Part shown: positions 1-10,863 of the stretch, piece after piece | How the letters are laid out: each line of letters opens with the position of its first letter | Position numbering within the stretch: the stretch's first letter is position 1 | Assembly: GCA_003993805.1 (NCBI GenBank) | Contig: RSEF01000001.1 | Span: forward strand, 208,330,596-208,394,595 | Length of the DNA: 64,000 nt | Direction: 5' to 3' | DNA from: Himantopus leucocephalus | Taxonomy: Eukaryota; Chordata; Aves; Charadriiformes; Recurvirostridae | Notes under the pieces: generated by a model | Told to the model about the DNA's origin: nothing | Databases searched by the model: none | Seen by the model: only the letters and a program-made list of their open reading frames with translations | Program-made: the position numbers and the translations under genes

Positions 1-430
1 GGGTCTGGAGCACAAGTCCTATGAGGAGTGGCTGAAGGAACTGCGGTTGTTTAGCCTGGAGAAAAAGAGGCAGAGTGGAGACCTTATTGTTTTCTACAAC
101 TCCCTGAAAGGAGGTTGCAGAGAGGTGCGGGTCAACCTGTTCTGTCAAGCAACAGGGGGTAGAACAAGAGGAAATGGCTTCAAGTTGTGCCAAGGGAAGT
201 TTAGATTGGCTATTAGGAAGAATTTCTTTACAGAAAGGGTCATCAGGCATTGGAACGCGTTACCCAGGGCAGTGGTGGAGTCCCAATCCCTGGAGGTATT
301 TCAGGGTCCTGTAGATATAGTGCTCAGGGACATGGTTTAGTGGTGGGCTTGTCAGTGTTAGGTTAATGATTGGACTAGATGATCTTATGGGTCTTTTCCA
401 ATCTAGGAGATTCTGTGTGATTCTGCGATT
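1..430 (+). mobile_element. CR1 LINE, 3' end
   Basis: Truncated copy of the non-LTR retrotransposon CR1, entering from left of the window. The frame at 47-340 encodes the C-terminus of the CR1 ORF2 polyprotein (reverse transcriptase/endonuclease): [20 protein letters not shown], then [19 protein letters not shown] and LRDMV followed by a stop. After it come the typical 3' UTR (TTGGACTAGATGATCTT...) and the degenerate tail of short TTCTGTGTGATTCTGCGAT units at about 411-430. The retained open frame suggests a moderately young copy. It lacks almost all of ORF2 and cannot move on its own. Confidence 0.93.
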
Positions 431-2100
431 TGGTGTTACCATGTAAAACAATGTATATTACCACCCTCACCCACACACCACTGAGTCTATGTATTAGGAT
501 GTCTGGCAATTTCATATTTATCCCATGCACCACCTTTCAAGTCAATTACAAATCTGTTTATTTTTCTGAACAAAACAAACCTTGTAAAATACTAAAGAAC
601 TGAAAAATCTTTCAGTGGTCAACTTTGTAATAGTTTTTTTTGTGTGTTTTATTTTGTTGTTTTAATTTTCATTATTTTCTTTCCCATTAAAGCTGGGAGC
701 AGTAGCGCAGATGGTGGCTAGTAGGTGTGTTCAAAGTCTAAACCTTGACCGTTATGCTTCTAATGCTGTACTGTAATAGAATGCTATCCTTTCAGGGCTG
801 GAAATAACAATGAGAAAAAAGAAAAAAGTTGGGATACAGTAGTGTGTTAGCAATGGAACTCCGTGCACAATATCTATCACAATATAGCACAAATCTCACC
901 ATTGCCATAATTGATGATAATTAATAAACTCAATTCTAACTGACATTTCAACTGCTTGGGTCCAGTGAACTATTTCCTTTAATGTTCTACTAACCAAACC
1001 TAGTTTTCTCAAGAGACAACTCTGCAGAGCTCTCTAGGTTGCCAAATAACGAACTCCTCCAGTTAATAAATTCATTTGCTTGATGAGTTAATGTCTACGG
1101 GACAGAATAGAAGGTGAGATTATTTTTCATTTTTTATACGCTGCTAACTGTGATAAAGAAGTGGAAAAAACCTGCATCCACCCCTATTTCTCACTTTCTA
1201 CATTTACACTTCAATTTTGGTGTGAAAGTTTTAATATATCTTCTTTTACATCTGTATGTGGGATTCTTCTTACCTGTCTGTCCCAGAGTTAGTGGTCTAG
1301 GCTGTCTCTAGAGTCACATCTAAACAGAGATTTATCCCCATTACCTTATTATGGGATGGACTTCCTCAGATGCCTGTCTTTTACTGAGACCAAAGAAGGA
1401 GCTAAGTCATACCAGTCCATTAACTTTTAGAGAGCTAAATTTAGATGAGATGAATTCTACAATAAGCTTGCTTTTAGTTATAAGACTGTAAGTATATGAA
1501 TTTGTAATTCCTACACATCCCCGAATAAGGCCTATGTAACTTTTTGCTTTATTTATCACAGATTGCTATTAGAATTGGAGAGCAGACGCAGTAACAATTT
1601 TTACTGTTTCGATTACTTCACTTCCATTTTACATAGTTCTGCAATCATTGGAATTTTTTAAATTAGTGTAAGTAGAGGAAAGGCTTTCTTTGCTTACAGA
1701 TCACATCATGTTCTCAGTCTTTTTATTGCTATTACATTTTAATTTAATGTTTAAAATGCAAAGAAAATATATTCTAGGAATGAACTCCCAAACTCATGTA
1801 TACATTTACTAAATACACTTTTGAAAATATGTTAACGTTTTTTAAAAGACAAGGAAAAAAAGGTATGACTGAAATTAAGCCCTTGCCTTAATCTAAACAA
1901 CAGAAGCCAAAAAATATTGACAAAATTAATAATAAGTTCTTGTTTTATACAAAAAAGTAACTGTTTTTCCTATTAAAGACAGGGATTTTTATTTTGAAAT
2001 GAGGGGGAAAACAGGTCAGTAACATCATATGGAAAAGCTACTACACAGAAAAAAGCAAATTATGGGTCTTGAAAGTTTAGGGCTTTTAATAATTTAGTAC
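431..2100 (-). other. DYNC2H1: DYNC2H1 last intron (partial), no feature seen
   Basis: Sequence downstream of the penultimate exon on the minus strand and presumably intronic, since the terminal coding segment and stop codon of DYNC2H1 were looked for and not found. AT-rich, with homopolymer runs but no clear transposon after the CR1 that ends near 430. Confidence 0.6.
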
Positions 2101-2217
2101 CTGTGGAATCCAGGCCATGTAACAAGGGAGAACAGATGACACACTGGGAGAATCATGCAGATTTTCTGAAAGTCGATTTCCATCGAAACTGCAGCCTTCC
2201 AGTTGTAAGCCACTGAT
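2101..2217 (-). CDS. DYNC2H1: DYNC2H1 coding exon (third of three; penultimate coding exon)
   Basis: Coding exon of the cytoplasmic dynein-2 heavy chain, the motor that carries intraflagellar transport trains from ciliary tip to base. On the minus strand the acceptor ends CAG at 2220-2218 and the exon runs 117 nt (39 codons, phase 0 at both ends) to a GT donor at 2100-2099. The donor, GTACTA, is a weak match to consensus. The reading frame is open and starts ISGLQLEGCSFDGNRLSEN, then continues through HDSPSVSSVLPCYMAW and ends in IPQ. This matches what I remember of the conserved DYNC2H1 C-terminal region, where human has a very similar LLLEGCSFDGNRLSEN segment. The remaining residues to the stop codon (the GPYS...ALFLKNQ part in human) are not found to the left, so the last exon is outside the window. 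Identification rests on recalled family sequence, not on a search. Confidence 0.93.
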
Positions 2218-5200
2218 CTGCCGTGGAAATATGAAATATTCAACCATATATTACAGACTTGAAATGTCAGTAATGATTACACTGTGCTTTAATAAATGAT
2301 GATCTTTTTTACTGTGACCAAATTTTTCAATAACAGGAAACTAATTATTGTAACGTTCTGTGTGAGAATAGGAAACATGATTTAAAAGCAAGATCTGGAC
2401 CACACTTCGGCGTGAACTTCCTCTGATTTGGATTCACATTCTTTGTGATGTGAGAATGCTAGAGAAAAATACCTGTAAATGTCATCATTTATGAAACTGC
2501 AATTGCCTGGCATTAGATTAATGGAAATATGATAGCAACAGCCAAGTACACAATCATTACAATGTCAAGAAGAAGAGAAGAACAATCACTGGAATAAGCA
2601 CGACTTCCTGCTTGGAAGTCTGAGCACAGCTTTCAAAGAATGGAATGCACGATTGCACAGCTTCTGCAGAGGCAAACAAAATATATTGAAATAATACAAG
2701 AGAAAACTATATTTAACATAGGATTTCTTAGATAAACTATTGTTTGGAAAAAATTAAATAAGAATCCCATATGTTTCTATAAGTAACTATGCAATGCTTT
2801 TTATGTAACATGTTTTAAGTGCTTTCTTTTAAATAGTAAGTACTTTCAGCCTCTGAACTGAACATTCTCTTTTTTTCTTCACCGAAGTCCTGCATAAATT
2901 AATGACAATGATATCTATTCTGGGTTTCTTCCAAATAAAATTTTCAATAGCCGTTGATCATTTTATTTTCCCAGTACAAATAATAATAGTTTGCCAGTAT
3001 AAATAATAATAACAGTTAGATTGGCCTGCTGAAATGATAACTTCAATTTTAGCAATAATAAAACTTAACTCAGTAATAAATTCCATACAGGTTTATAAAA
3101 GGCTAAATCTTAAGTTGGAACAGATGTTTAACAGAAGCTACAGTCTGAAAATCACCCGTCTGTTATACTGTCATACTAAAGCCCTGAATTAAATACATAA
3201 TACTGAGGTGGGCTTTCATCAAATACAAGGTTCATAAAGTGGTGCTGGAAGTAGGAAATGCCACGCTGATGGAAACTGGATGAGTGACCACAGAACCAAA
3301 ATGGAGAAAAGTATCATTTTCTAATACATTTTCTCCCGCAAGAAATTTTAAAAAGTGTATGAAATTCTAAAAAGTGTTTAAAGTATGATGTTACAATGAA
3401 GATCTGTATCATAGAAGACATAACGGAAATTATTTGCTTAGGTAATTACAGTATTCTAAAATTATTTATTTGACAAGAAAAGTTGCAATTAAACAGTAAC
3501 ACAATGGGGGTTAACTGTCGTGCTTGAAAAGCAATGCCTTCCTCACAAGTGTTGGGGGTGTTTTTTTGTTAATACTCTACCAAGTGTATACTAGTAGTAT
3601 ATAATATATATTATATACTACTATATATACTATAATGAGATTATATAAAATATAATAAGATTATATTTTGCATTTTTAATACATAATTATTCTTTTGATT
3701 GTAGACAGGCATTTCAGTCTTCCAAAATTTGCTTCCTTACACTCATATTTCTTTTCTAACTCTGAGCTGAGGACTCTTCCTTACAATGTGCAAGATGTAT
3801 AGATACTTATTCTAACATGAAAAAAAGTTTTAAAAGATTGCATTTTAAAAAGCTGTGTTTGACCTTGGACAAGACAATGACCAGAGAAGTGGAAACATTC
3901 TTTGAAGCAATCTGTGCTCCACACAGAATAGGACTCACACCAAAGCCTCCAAAACTGTGGATAACCTGAACCAAAACAACCCCAAATGGAAAGCTCAGAG
4001 GAGTATGACCTTTTCTCTAGCTTTAATTTCCACAAATTATTTTAACAAGGTCTCAGAGAAATGAATTACTTTTTTCAGACTTTCTATTTGGACCTGCAAA
4101 ACCTTTTTTTTTTCTCCTTCAACCTCTTGTTGAAGCTTAAGGTCTTTTCTTCGTTACGAAAGCATGACACTCCTCGCCCTTCTCCTGCCAAGTTTCTTGT
4201 GATCTCTCCTTTGAATCTTCCTTAAGATTTTCAGGTCTGTTGCTTTTAAGGTGTAGTGTTAACATTTGATATTTTGTACCATTTCTTTTCAAACTCCAAA
4301 CCTCTCCACACAGAGATATTTTGGAAAAAGATGGCTTTATCTAGAAAAAGAGAAGTTTGGGTGTCAATAGTCTTTAATGATAGCCTATGTACATTCCAGT
4401 GCCAACTCTTCTGTCTTGCAAGAACAAAGAATACGAATAAAAATATCATAAAAGGCACAAAAGGAACAAAGTCTGACTGATGATTATACTGAGGCTTTCC
4501 CACAGACTCCTTCCTACTGCTCTCTGTTGTTAACATTGATACTTCAGGCCTCACTTCACTATATGCACAGATCCTAGATTACACTTTATCTCACTACACT
4601 TCTGATTGAATGCTTTCAAAGCTTTTATTTATCCCTATCACACAAATACTAGAAAGATTCATCTCATATGTTCTTCTTTCTGCCCTTCCTGCATTCTGCA
4701 GGGAATTTTGTTATGGAGCTTAGTTTGATAAATACGTGACTTCAGCAAAGTTATTGAGGGGAGACTGGTCTGATGAAGAGGTTTTAAAATTTATTGTTAA
4801 GGTGTTCAAAGGTCCGGCCATTCTGAACATCTCTAAAAGAAGTTTCTATAGAAGTGGGTCATCTATTGAAAAATCTCTTTCTACTGCACACACATCTCTT
4901 CTTTTGATATTGGCAGTTCCTTTGACATTGTAGTTATGTAAAATAACATCATTTGATCTCCTGGAAAACTTCAACCAATCATAGGAACTCCTTTGAAGAT
5001 GAAGACCAAATTTTTGACTTTGATTCAATATTAAAAGACACTGAAAAAACCCCAAACCATTGGAACAATGTACTTTCAGATACTGTCTGGCAGAGTATAC
5101 CCATAGCTGTGTTCTCATTTCTATGATAAACGATGTACAGAAATTAAAACTACTATGAAGGACATGGATTTCACAGTATCTGTAATTAGCATCCATAGTA

Positions 5201-8200
5201 TTTGTGCAAATCAGCTCAGAGTAATGGCTGGAGTTGACCATAATTTTTAAAATTTTAATTCTTACATAGTATTTGGCATTTTCCAACTATTGGTACTAGT
5301 TTAGTTTCAAAAAAAGCTATTGTTACACATTACAGATTATATTTCTTTAAAACATATTTGTAGAAAGTATGCTGATACCATGGTCCAAAGCATGTCTGTT
5401 TCCAAAAGTTCAAATTCTCTGCAATTAATTTTTCCTTAGTATTTAATGCCAGTTTCCCATGAAATGATACAAACTACAGCAGACTTGAGGAAGTCATATT
5501 TTCACTTCATTACCTCCACAGGTCTCCATCATTAATTTCTTGATATTTCAGGATGGAGGTATACTGTAAGAATAGACCTCTCAGGATGCCTTATAATAGC
5601 ATTTCTGTCAATTGCTAAGAGCATAGTTTTGATATTAATGCTGATATTACTTATTTGAATATTGTAGTCTTGCAATAAATTTTTGGTTTTCACTATTTGT
5701 CTTAAGCTCACAGCACTCACTAACCAAAAAGTCTCTTAACATGTTTCTTCTTTTCTTTCATTCTTGTACAACAGCACAATCAACGCACAAAGCGAACAGA
5801 AGACATGTATTTGCGTATCAATATGCTATTATATTGCAATAGCCATACATTTTCATTACCTTTTGTTAAAGCAGTCTGAAGTGGTATTAAAGAAGGTGTA
5901 ATTTTATACAGATTGATTCTAAATCAAATATTCATCACATCCTACTAGGAGAGATCTACTCCACATTACACATTTAAACTGTCACCTGAATTAACACTGA
6001 TAATTTAAGATCAGATTTGATAATCCACCCAGATTCGGGTGTATTCTTGACCTGAGTATTCCTCTGCCTACTTTGTAGTTACACTGACAGTTCTAGCACT
6101 TCATACTTCTGGTTTTCAGACAACCACAGGGTACATTATTTGAAATTTTTGGCACACAAATATCATTCCAAATGTCTACAATTGCTGAAGGACGATGCCA
6201 TTTTTTAGAAGTACAGGAAGACAGAAGAAGCATTTTCATCATACAGATCACAGTGAGATTTCCACCTTCTTTTCCTTATCAGAACAAATTCTAAGCCATC
6301 AAAAACTTTTAAAATTAAAGGCATGAAAAAAAATCTCAATGAACATGTTTTCAAAACAGTCATTAAGTGACAGTGTGACTGAGAAAGTTATAGAAAGTAT
6401 GTGTGAATCTTAGGTTTAAATTCAATGTTCATCTGCATTCCTAATTGTTCCAATCCTTCAACAAAGACATTCTATTAGAATAATTAAATATCCCTTGATT
6501 CAGGGACCTCAGCACGACTCTCGCACATCCCAAACCAGAGGCCCCCAAACATCTGAGTACAGAATTGCGTCTCTGTGGAAATAGTTACACAAAGTGAAAT
6601 AGCACCATCAGCATAGACTGAGACTGATAAACCTCAGAACGGCCTATACCAGGATCTGGTTCTTGTAGGGGATGTGAGAGATCCAATTTTAAACCAGCAG
6701 TCGGAATCATGTGAAGAAGGAACATGCATTATCACAAAATCACATTTTCTGACTAAAAGAAATCGTATTTACCAATTCTACCGATTATTTTATCACAACA
6801 TTTCTAATAGTTTGAAGATCTATCTTCAATAAGAAAAGAACGGCTTAGCAAAGAGAAATGAGTGCAGATTCATGACATTTCAGTAATATAATCTGAAGAC
6901 CTGGCAGTCACCAAGGGGGAGGAAAACAGCAGGATGTGGTGTATCTGAGTTTATCTTATAAACACAGAGGTATATGATCAGACAGGTTCTAAACGGAAAA
7001 ACAATAAATCATAATGAAAAGAAAATTTCCAAAGAGAACAAAGAAAAGGTATTTGTGCAGACAAAAATGTATGTCTATGCATGTGGACTATTAACTATAT
7101 ATGTATGCATTCAAAGATGCATACATGATAGGATGCCAAGAAACATTTTACATTTACTTTAGTTATCTTATTCTGTGCACAACTGAAATGGAAACAGATC
7201 TCCTTTTGCTTATGAACTGGCTTTTTAAATGTGAAAAATTTCTTAGTAGCCTTATCTGCAGGCAGAAGGATACCCAATGAGGAAGTACGATACACAACGT
7301 CAAACTCATAGTGGCCCAGTTCACTGAGGATTGTATGTATTTAACTAGATCATGTGTAGTCTAAGCCAGCAAAAGTACACGTGTTATTTTTTTTGCTATC
7401 ACTTTCCACCTTGCTTTCACAACATTCTGTTGTGCTTACAACATGTTTTATTCTATTTCACCCCTATGTAAGATTTTCCGCTTGTGAATTACACTTTCTA
7501 TAACAGAGATCTTATCAGCACTGGTGCTTTTGTACAATGACAATAATTATCTTTAATAAAGTAGATAAACTGTATTCTTAATAATAGCATTGTATAAACC
7601 TAACATATTTTTTGTATAAAGTCTGGAAAATCTTTAAATAACTCTTTCCTGAACCCTATGTCTCCATGATACCTGTTTATTTAAAATGTGACAGGGTTTT
7701 TAAAAAAACCTTTTGACTTCAGGCAATTGACCAAAACTACTGTGGTAGGACCATAGCAATTGTAGGTTTTCTTCTGTCAGTGGAGAAAGACAGGTATCTC
7801 CTGAAACTTATTTAGCTCATTTAAGATCTGAATTGGTGCATGTCTTTCTTCATTGATAAAATGAGGCTGGTAAACTCCATTTTCCAATTTAGATATCTAA
7901 AGTCAGGTGGGATAAAACAGGGTCCCAGCTTCCTCACTACAGCATGTGTTTAAGGACTTACCTATTTTGCTGATGGAATTTTTTTTGAGTCCCCATTTCC
8001 CAAAACAGAGCTCCCCATTCCATAAGGTTAGCCTGAATTCTTGAAACTGCAGATACAACATTAACTTTACCAGTATTAAAATTCATATTGCTCATGTGAA
8101 TCAAGCTTAGCGTGCAATCCAGAGGATCCTTATCAAACAAGACACATTTTAGAGGATGATTTTTCTGAATCACTAACACTTTTGTGCCTGAGTTACAGTC

Positions 8201-10320
8201 CATGTGGTATTTAGCTTTACTAATGTGAAAGTTGTTCCCCAGTTTTTCATGAGCACAAGGAAGGACTCATGGAAAGGAATCTAAATATTCAGCATGGCAA
8301 AGGGTTCCAAAGCCTTTCTGTACATCAAAGATTCAAAGAAGGTGTGAAGATACTAGTGAATACTTACTAATACAGATTCACTGAATATTGCTCTTACTGA
8401 GGAAAGGATAATATTCAAATCAAGTGAGTAAACTTGACAGGATTCTTACTTTTTGCTAAAAATAACCACTCACCTCACTGCTTCTATTTCTGTGGCAGAG
8501 AATTTGCTCTTAAACAAAATTATCTTTTTATTTTTGTCCTCTTGGAACATAAGACTTATTCTTGTAAAGCAATAGAGAATACATGATAACATTTTTGCCT
8601 ACATATCACAGTGACTGCTAACAGTGTACTCTAAGTAATTTTACCAAAAATCTACCACATAAATTTGCACATAAAAAAGAATTATAAGCTTGAATACACC
8701 TAACTGGAGTGTTGTTATAAAACTCTTTCCTCTAATTACCCTTTAATCTTTAGTTTCCAAGCCGCTATTTCAATCTAGCAACTGTAAAATATTGTAATAT
8801 TTTGTGGCATCTGAAAATACTTAGATAATAGTATTCATACATGGTGTTCAGGTATTTGACATTGACTTGACATTTTTCAAAGATGGTAGGACGGTTTTGA
8901 AGAAGTCCAAGCTTCTAGGATCTGCAGCTGATAGCTACCCTACTAGAATGAGTGGTCTGAGATGTGATACTCAGTTTTTGCTCACTGCTACGGACTTAGA
9001 AGTCTGGGCTGAATTTGGAATCTTGGAACATGTGATTTGCAGGCTCCCAGTTTTATCACATTCCAGGTTTATCCCAAGTAGCCACACTGCCCTAAAAGTC
9101 CCTTAGTTTATTTATCTCCAGGTTCTAGAATCCCATCTACTTCTCATTAAATGAGGTAGGCAACCATTACTCTCACTTAAATATCAAAATTGAATAACTT
9201 TCTAAATTATATTCTCTAGTTCCAACAGGAATTAATACAATAAGGTTCAAAAGACTGTATTGTATAAAGATCAGATTGGATGATTACCATTATCTTTCTG
9301 GCCTTACTATCTAGTGATATTTTAGGATCTCACACGTTGTGGATTAATGATTTTAGACAGTGTCAGCAGCCAACCCCGAACCCTACTATCTCACACAGCC
9401 TTGGGTCTGCCTGCGTTATCCGACCAGAGGAGGTGCCCTGCCACTTGCTTTCTTCTCTCCTAGCAATCTCTCTGCTTTAGCTGCACATCAGTACATAGCC
9501 GCGTGGCGAGTGCCCTGCATTATTCACCTGGGTTTCTCTAAGAATGCAGTTGTAAGTGCTGCGCTCTGTGCTCAACATAGCACTTTGAGCTGTGCAGCAT
9601 TATCATGTGTAACATACCCGTTGGAAGACGTAGCAGAGAAAACTTATTTGGTGAATTCCCTACAAAATTAAGTATAAAACAGGTGCAGAAATATCGGGAC
9701 TCAGCCAAAATGGCAGTGCCACCCGAAATGTTAAGAAGCTAAACTAAACCATTTGAGGATTCATCTCTAGTTTGCTGTGTAAGCTCCTGTCAGGGCTGCT
9801 GGCTGTAGCCCTAAGCATCCAGGAAAAAATTGTTGGGTCTTTATAATAACAAAAGCTAGTCATATTATAGTTTACTTTAGTTTGTTTATTTCTTTAGAAG
9901 TCTCCTTTCAGTGGTTCAACAAATGCGAACACATGGCCTTAGACTTAAGAGTTTTATGTTTCCTCTTGCTACATGCCACAAGTCTTTTAACTACTTTCTG
10001 GACAACAGCTGGATATTAACTAATGGAACAGCAGCTTCAACTTGTATGGGTGGATGAAGAGAATGGAGCAAGAATAATCTTAAATTTTCAATAAGCACTG
10101 TGACTGAGGAGGGGTAAAAAGATAACTGCTTTCTTTCTCCCATTACTGCAGAATTTTTGCACTACCATTTTTGTAGCTGTGTACTATTAACCAGCCTTTG
10201 TATGTCAGGTGCACCAATGTATTTATAGCTCAGTTTCCCAGAAAGTTTATGGACAGATGACTTGGACTCCGTTAATAAAACATGCTAGTAAAATTCTAGT
10301 TAAGCATCCTAATAAAATAC
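2218..10320 (-). other. DYNC2H1: DYNC2H1 intron, about 8.1 kb
   Basis: AT-rich intron bounded by the splice sites of the exons at 2101-2217 and 10321-10402. Apart from the palindrome near 3.6 kb, I see no transposon with a recognisable end. Scattered open frames, including a 146-codon minus-strand frame at 4846-5286 and an 81-codon one at 7958-8203 that ends next to a good GTAAGT, do not resemble any protein I know. They cannot be DYNC2H1 exons, because the flanking exons already join without missing residues. A GC-richer patch at about 9340-9700 stands out but was not identified. Confidence 0.85.
3592..3623. repeat. Perfect 32-bp AT-rich palindrome
   Basis: Each 16-base half, TAGTAGTATATAATAT on the left, is the exact reverse complement of the other, with no spacer. 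It can form a cruciform. It sits in a run of TA-rich sequence extending to about 3670, where a GATTATAT motif recurs. It is most likely a TA-dinucleotide region with expansion/inversion history rather than a bound site. Confidence 0.9.
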
Positions 10321-10402
10321 CTTAACTTGGAGTTTGCCTTCCTGTATTCGCCCTTTCCACGACGCTGTAAATTTAAGGCTGTCCACTGAACAGCTCATTA
10401 CT
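10321..10402 (-). CDS. DYNC2H1: DYNC2H1 coding exon (second of three)
   Basis: An 82-nt coding exon. The minus-strand acceptor is a pyrimidine-rich stretch ending CCCTTGCAG (CAG at 10405-10403). A second AG two bases later would break the frame, so the first was chosen. The first base completes an Arg codon split across the upstream junction. Then follow 27 codons reading VMSCSVDSLKFTASWKGR and IQEGKLQVK, ending exactly at the GT of the donor (10320-10319, GTATTT, weak at +3 to +6). The next exon begins ISGL, giving the order KLQVK-ISGLQLEG expected for dynein-2 (human KLQIK-ISGLLLEG from memory). The segment belongs to the C-terminal region that follows the sixth AAA domain of the motor. No stop or frameshift is seen, so the gene looks intact here. 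Confidence 0.94.
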
Positions 10403-10753
10403 CTGCAAGGGAAACATACATACAGTAAATCCTACAGGCAAATAACAGGAAATGAAGAACAAACCCAAAACCAATGTATTTTCAATGTGTACCTTATAAA
10501 ACTAAGCCTCCGGAGAAAAATACATTTTTAATTTCATCTAAAATAAAAAACAAACCAAACCAAAACAAGACAGCATTTAAACAATTAACTCTTAGCTATT
10601 CTACTTCAGTGCAAGTAATAAAAATGAGATTACCAATGACAGCAATTGACATAATTTGTTGGGTCTGTGTCGGGAAAATGAAGTAACCAACTTCACACAT
10701 AGGGAACAACGGAACATCAGCACACATAAATAGGTAGATTATTTTTCCCTCAC
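10403..10753 (-). other. DYNC2H1: DYNC2H1 short intron
   Basis: The 351-bp intron between the two exons above, GT at 10753-10752 and AG at 10404-10403 on the minus strand. It holds no repeat I recognise. It is very short compared with the introns on either side (about 8.1 kb downstream, apparently over 50 kb upstream). Confidence 0.9.
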
Positions 10754-10863
10754 CTTGCAGTCTCCTGGCGTAAGGCATTGAGAAATGTGTCGGGATGAAA
10801 TAGCTCTGAAAGGTCAAGGTCGTCTGACAGTAGTTTCTGTTTCTCTGCTTTTTCTACCCAATT
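10754..10863 (-). CDS. DYNC2H1: DYNC2H1 coding exon (first of three)
   Basis: A 110-nt coding exon. The minus-strand acceptor is a long pyrimidine tract ending CTTTTAG (TAG at 10866-10864), and the donor is GTGAGG at 10753 downward, both good. It enters in phase 0 and leaves after the first two bases of an Arg codon. The frame reads NWVEKAEKQKLLSDDLDL, then SELFHPDTFLNALRQETA. The FHPDTFLNALRQETAR block is diagnostic of the C-terminal region of the dynein-2 heavy chain, the IFT-specific dynein, and distinguishes it from cytoplasmic dynein-1. Only a 351-bp intron separates it from the next exon. The exon that should precede it (ending near WEGPEDP...ALQ in human, from memory) was searched for by eye to the right and not found. 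Confidence 0.95.

Noticed and set aside
7958..8203. Minus-strand open frame ending near a perfect AG/GTAAGT donor
   Set aside because: It lies between two DYNC2H1 exons that already join in frame with continuous dynein sequence. The peptide is unlike dynein-2 and no acceptor with a pyrimidine tract is evident.
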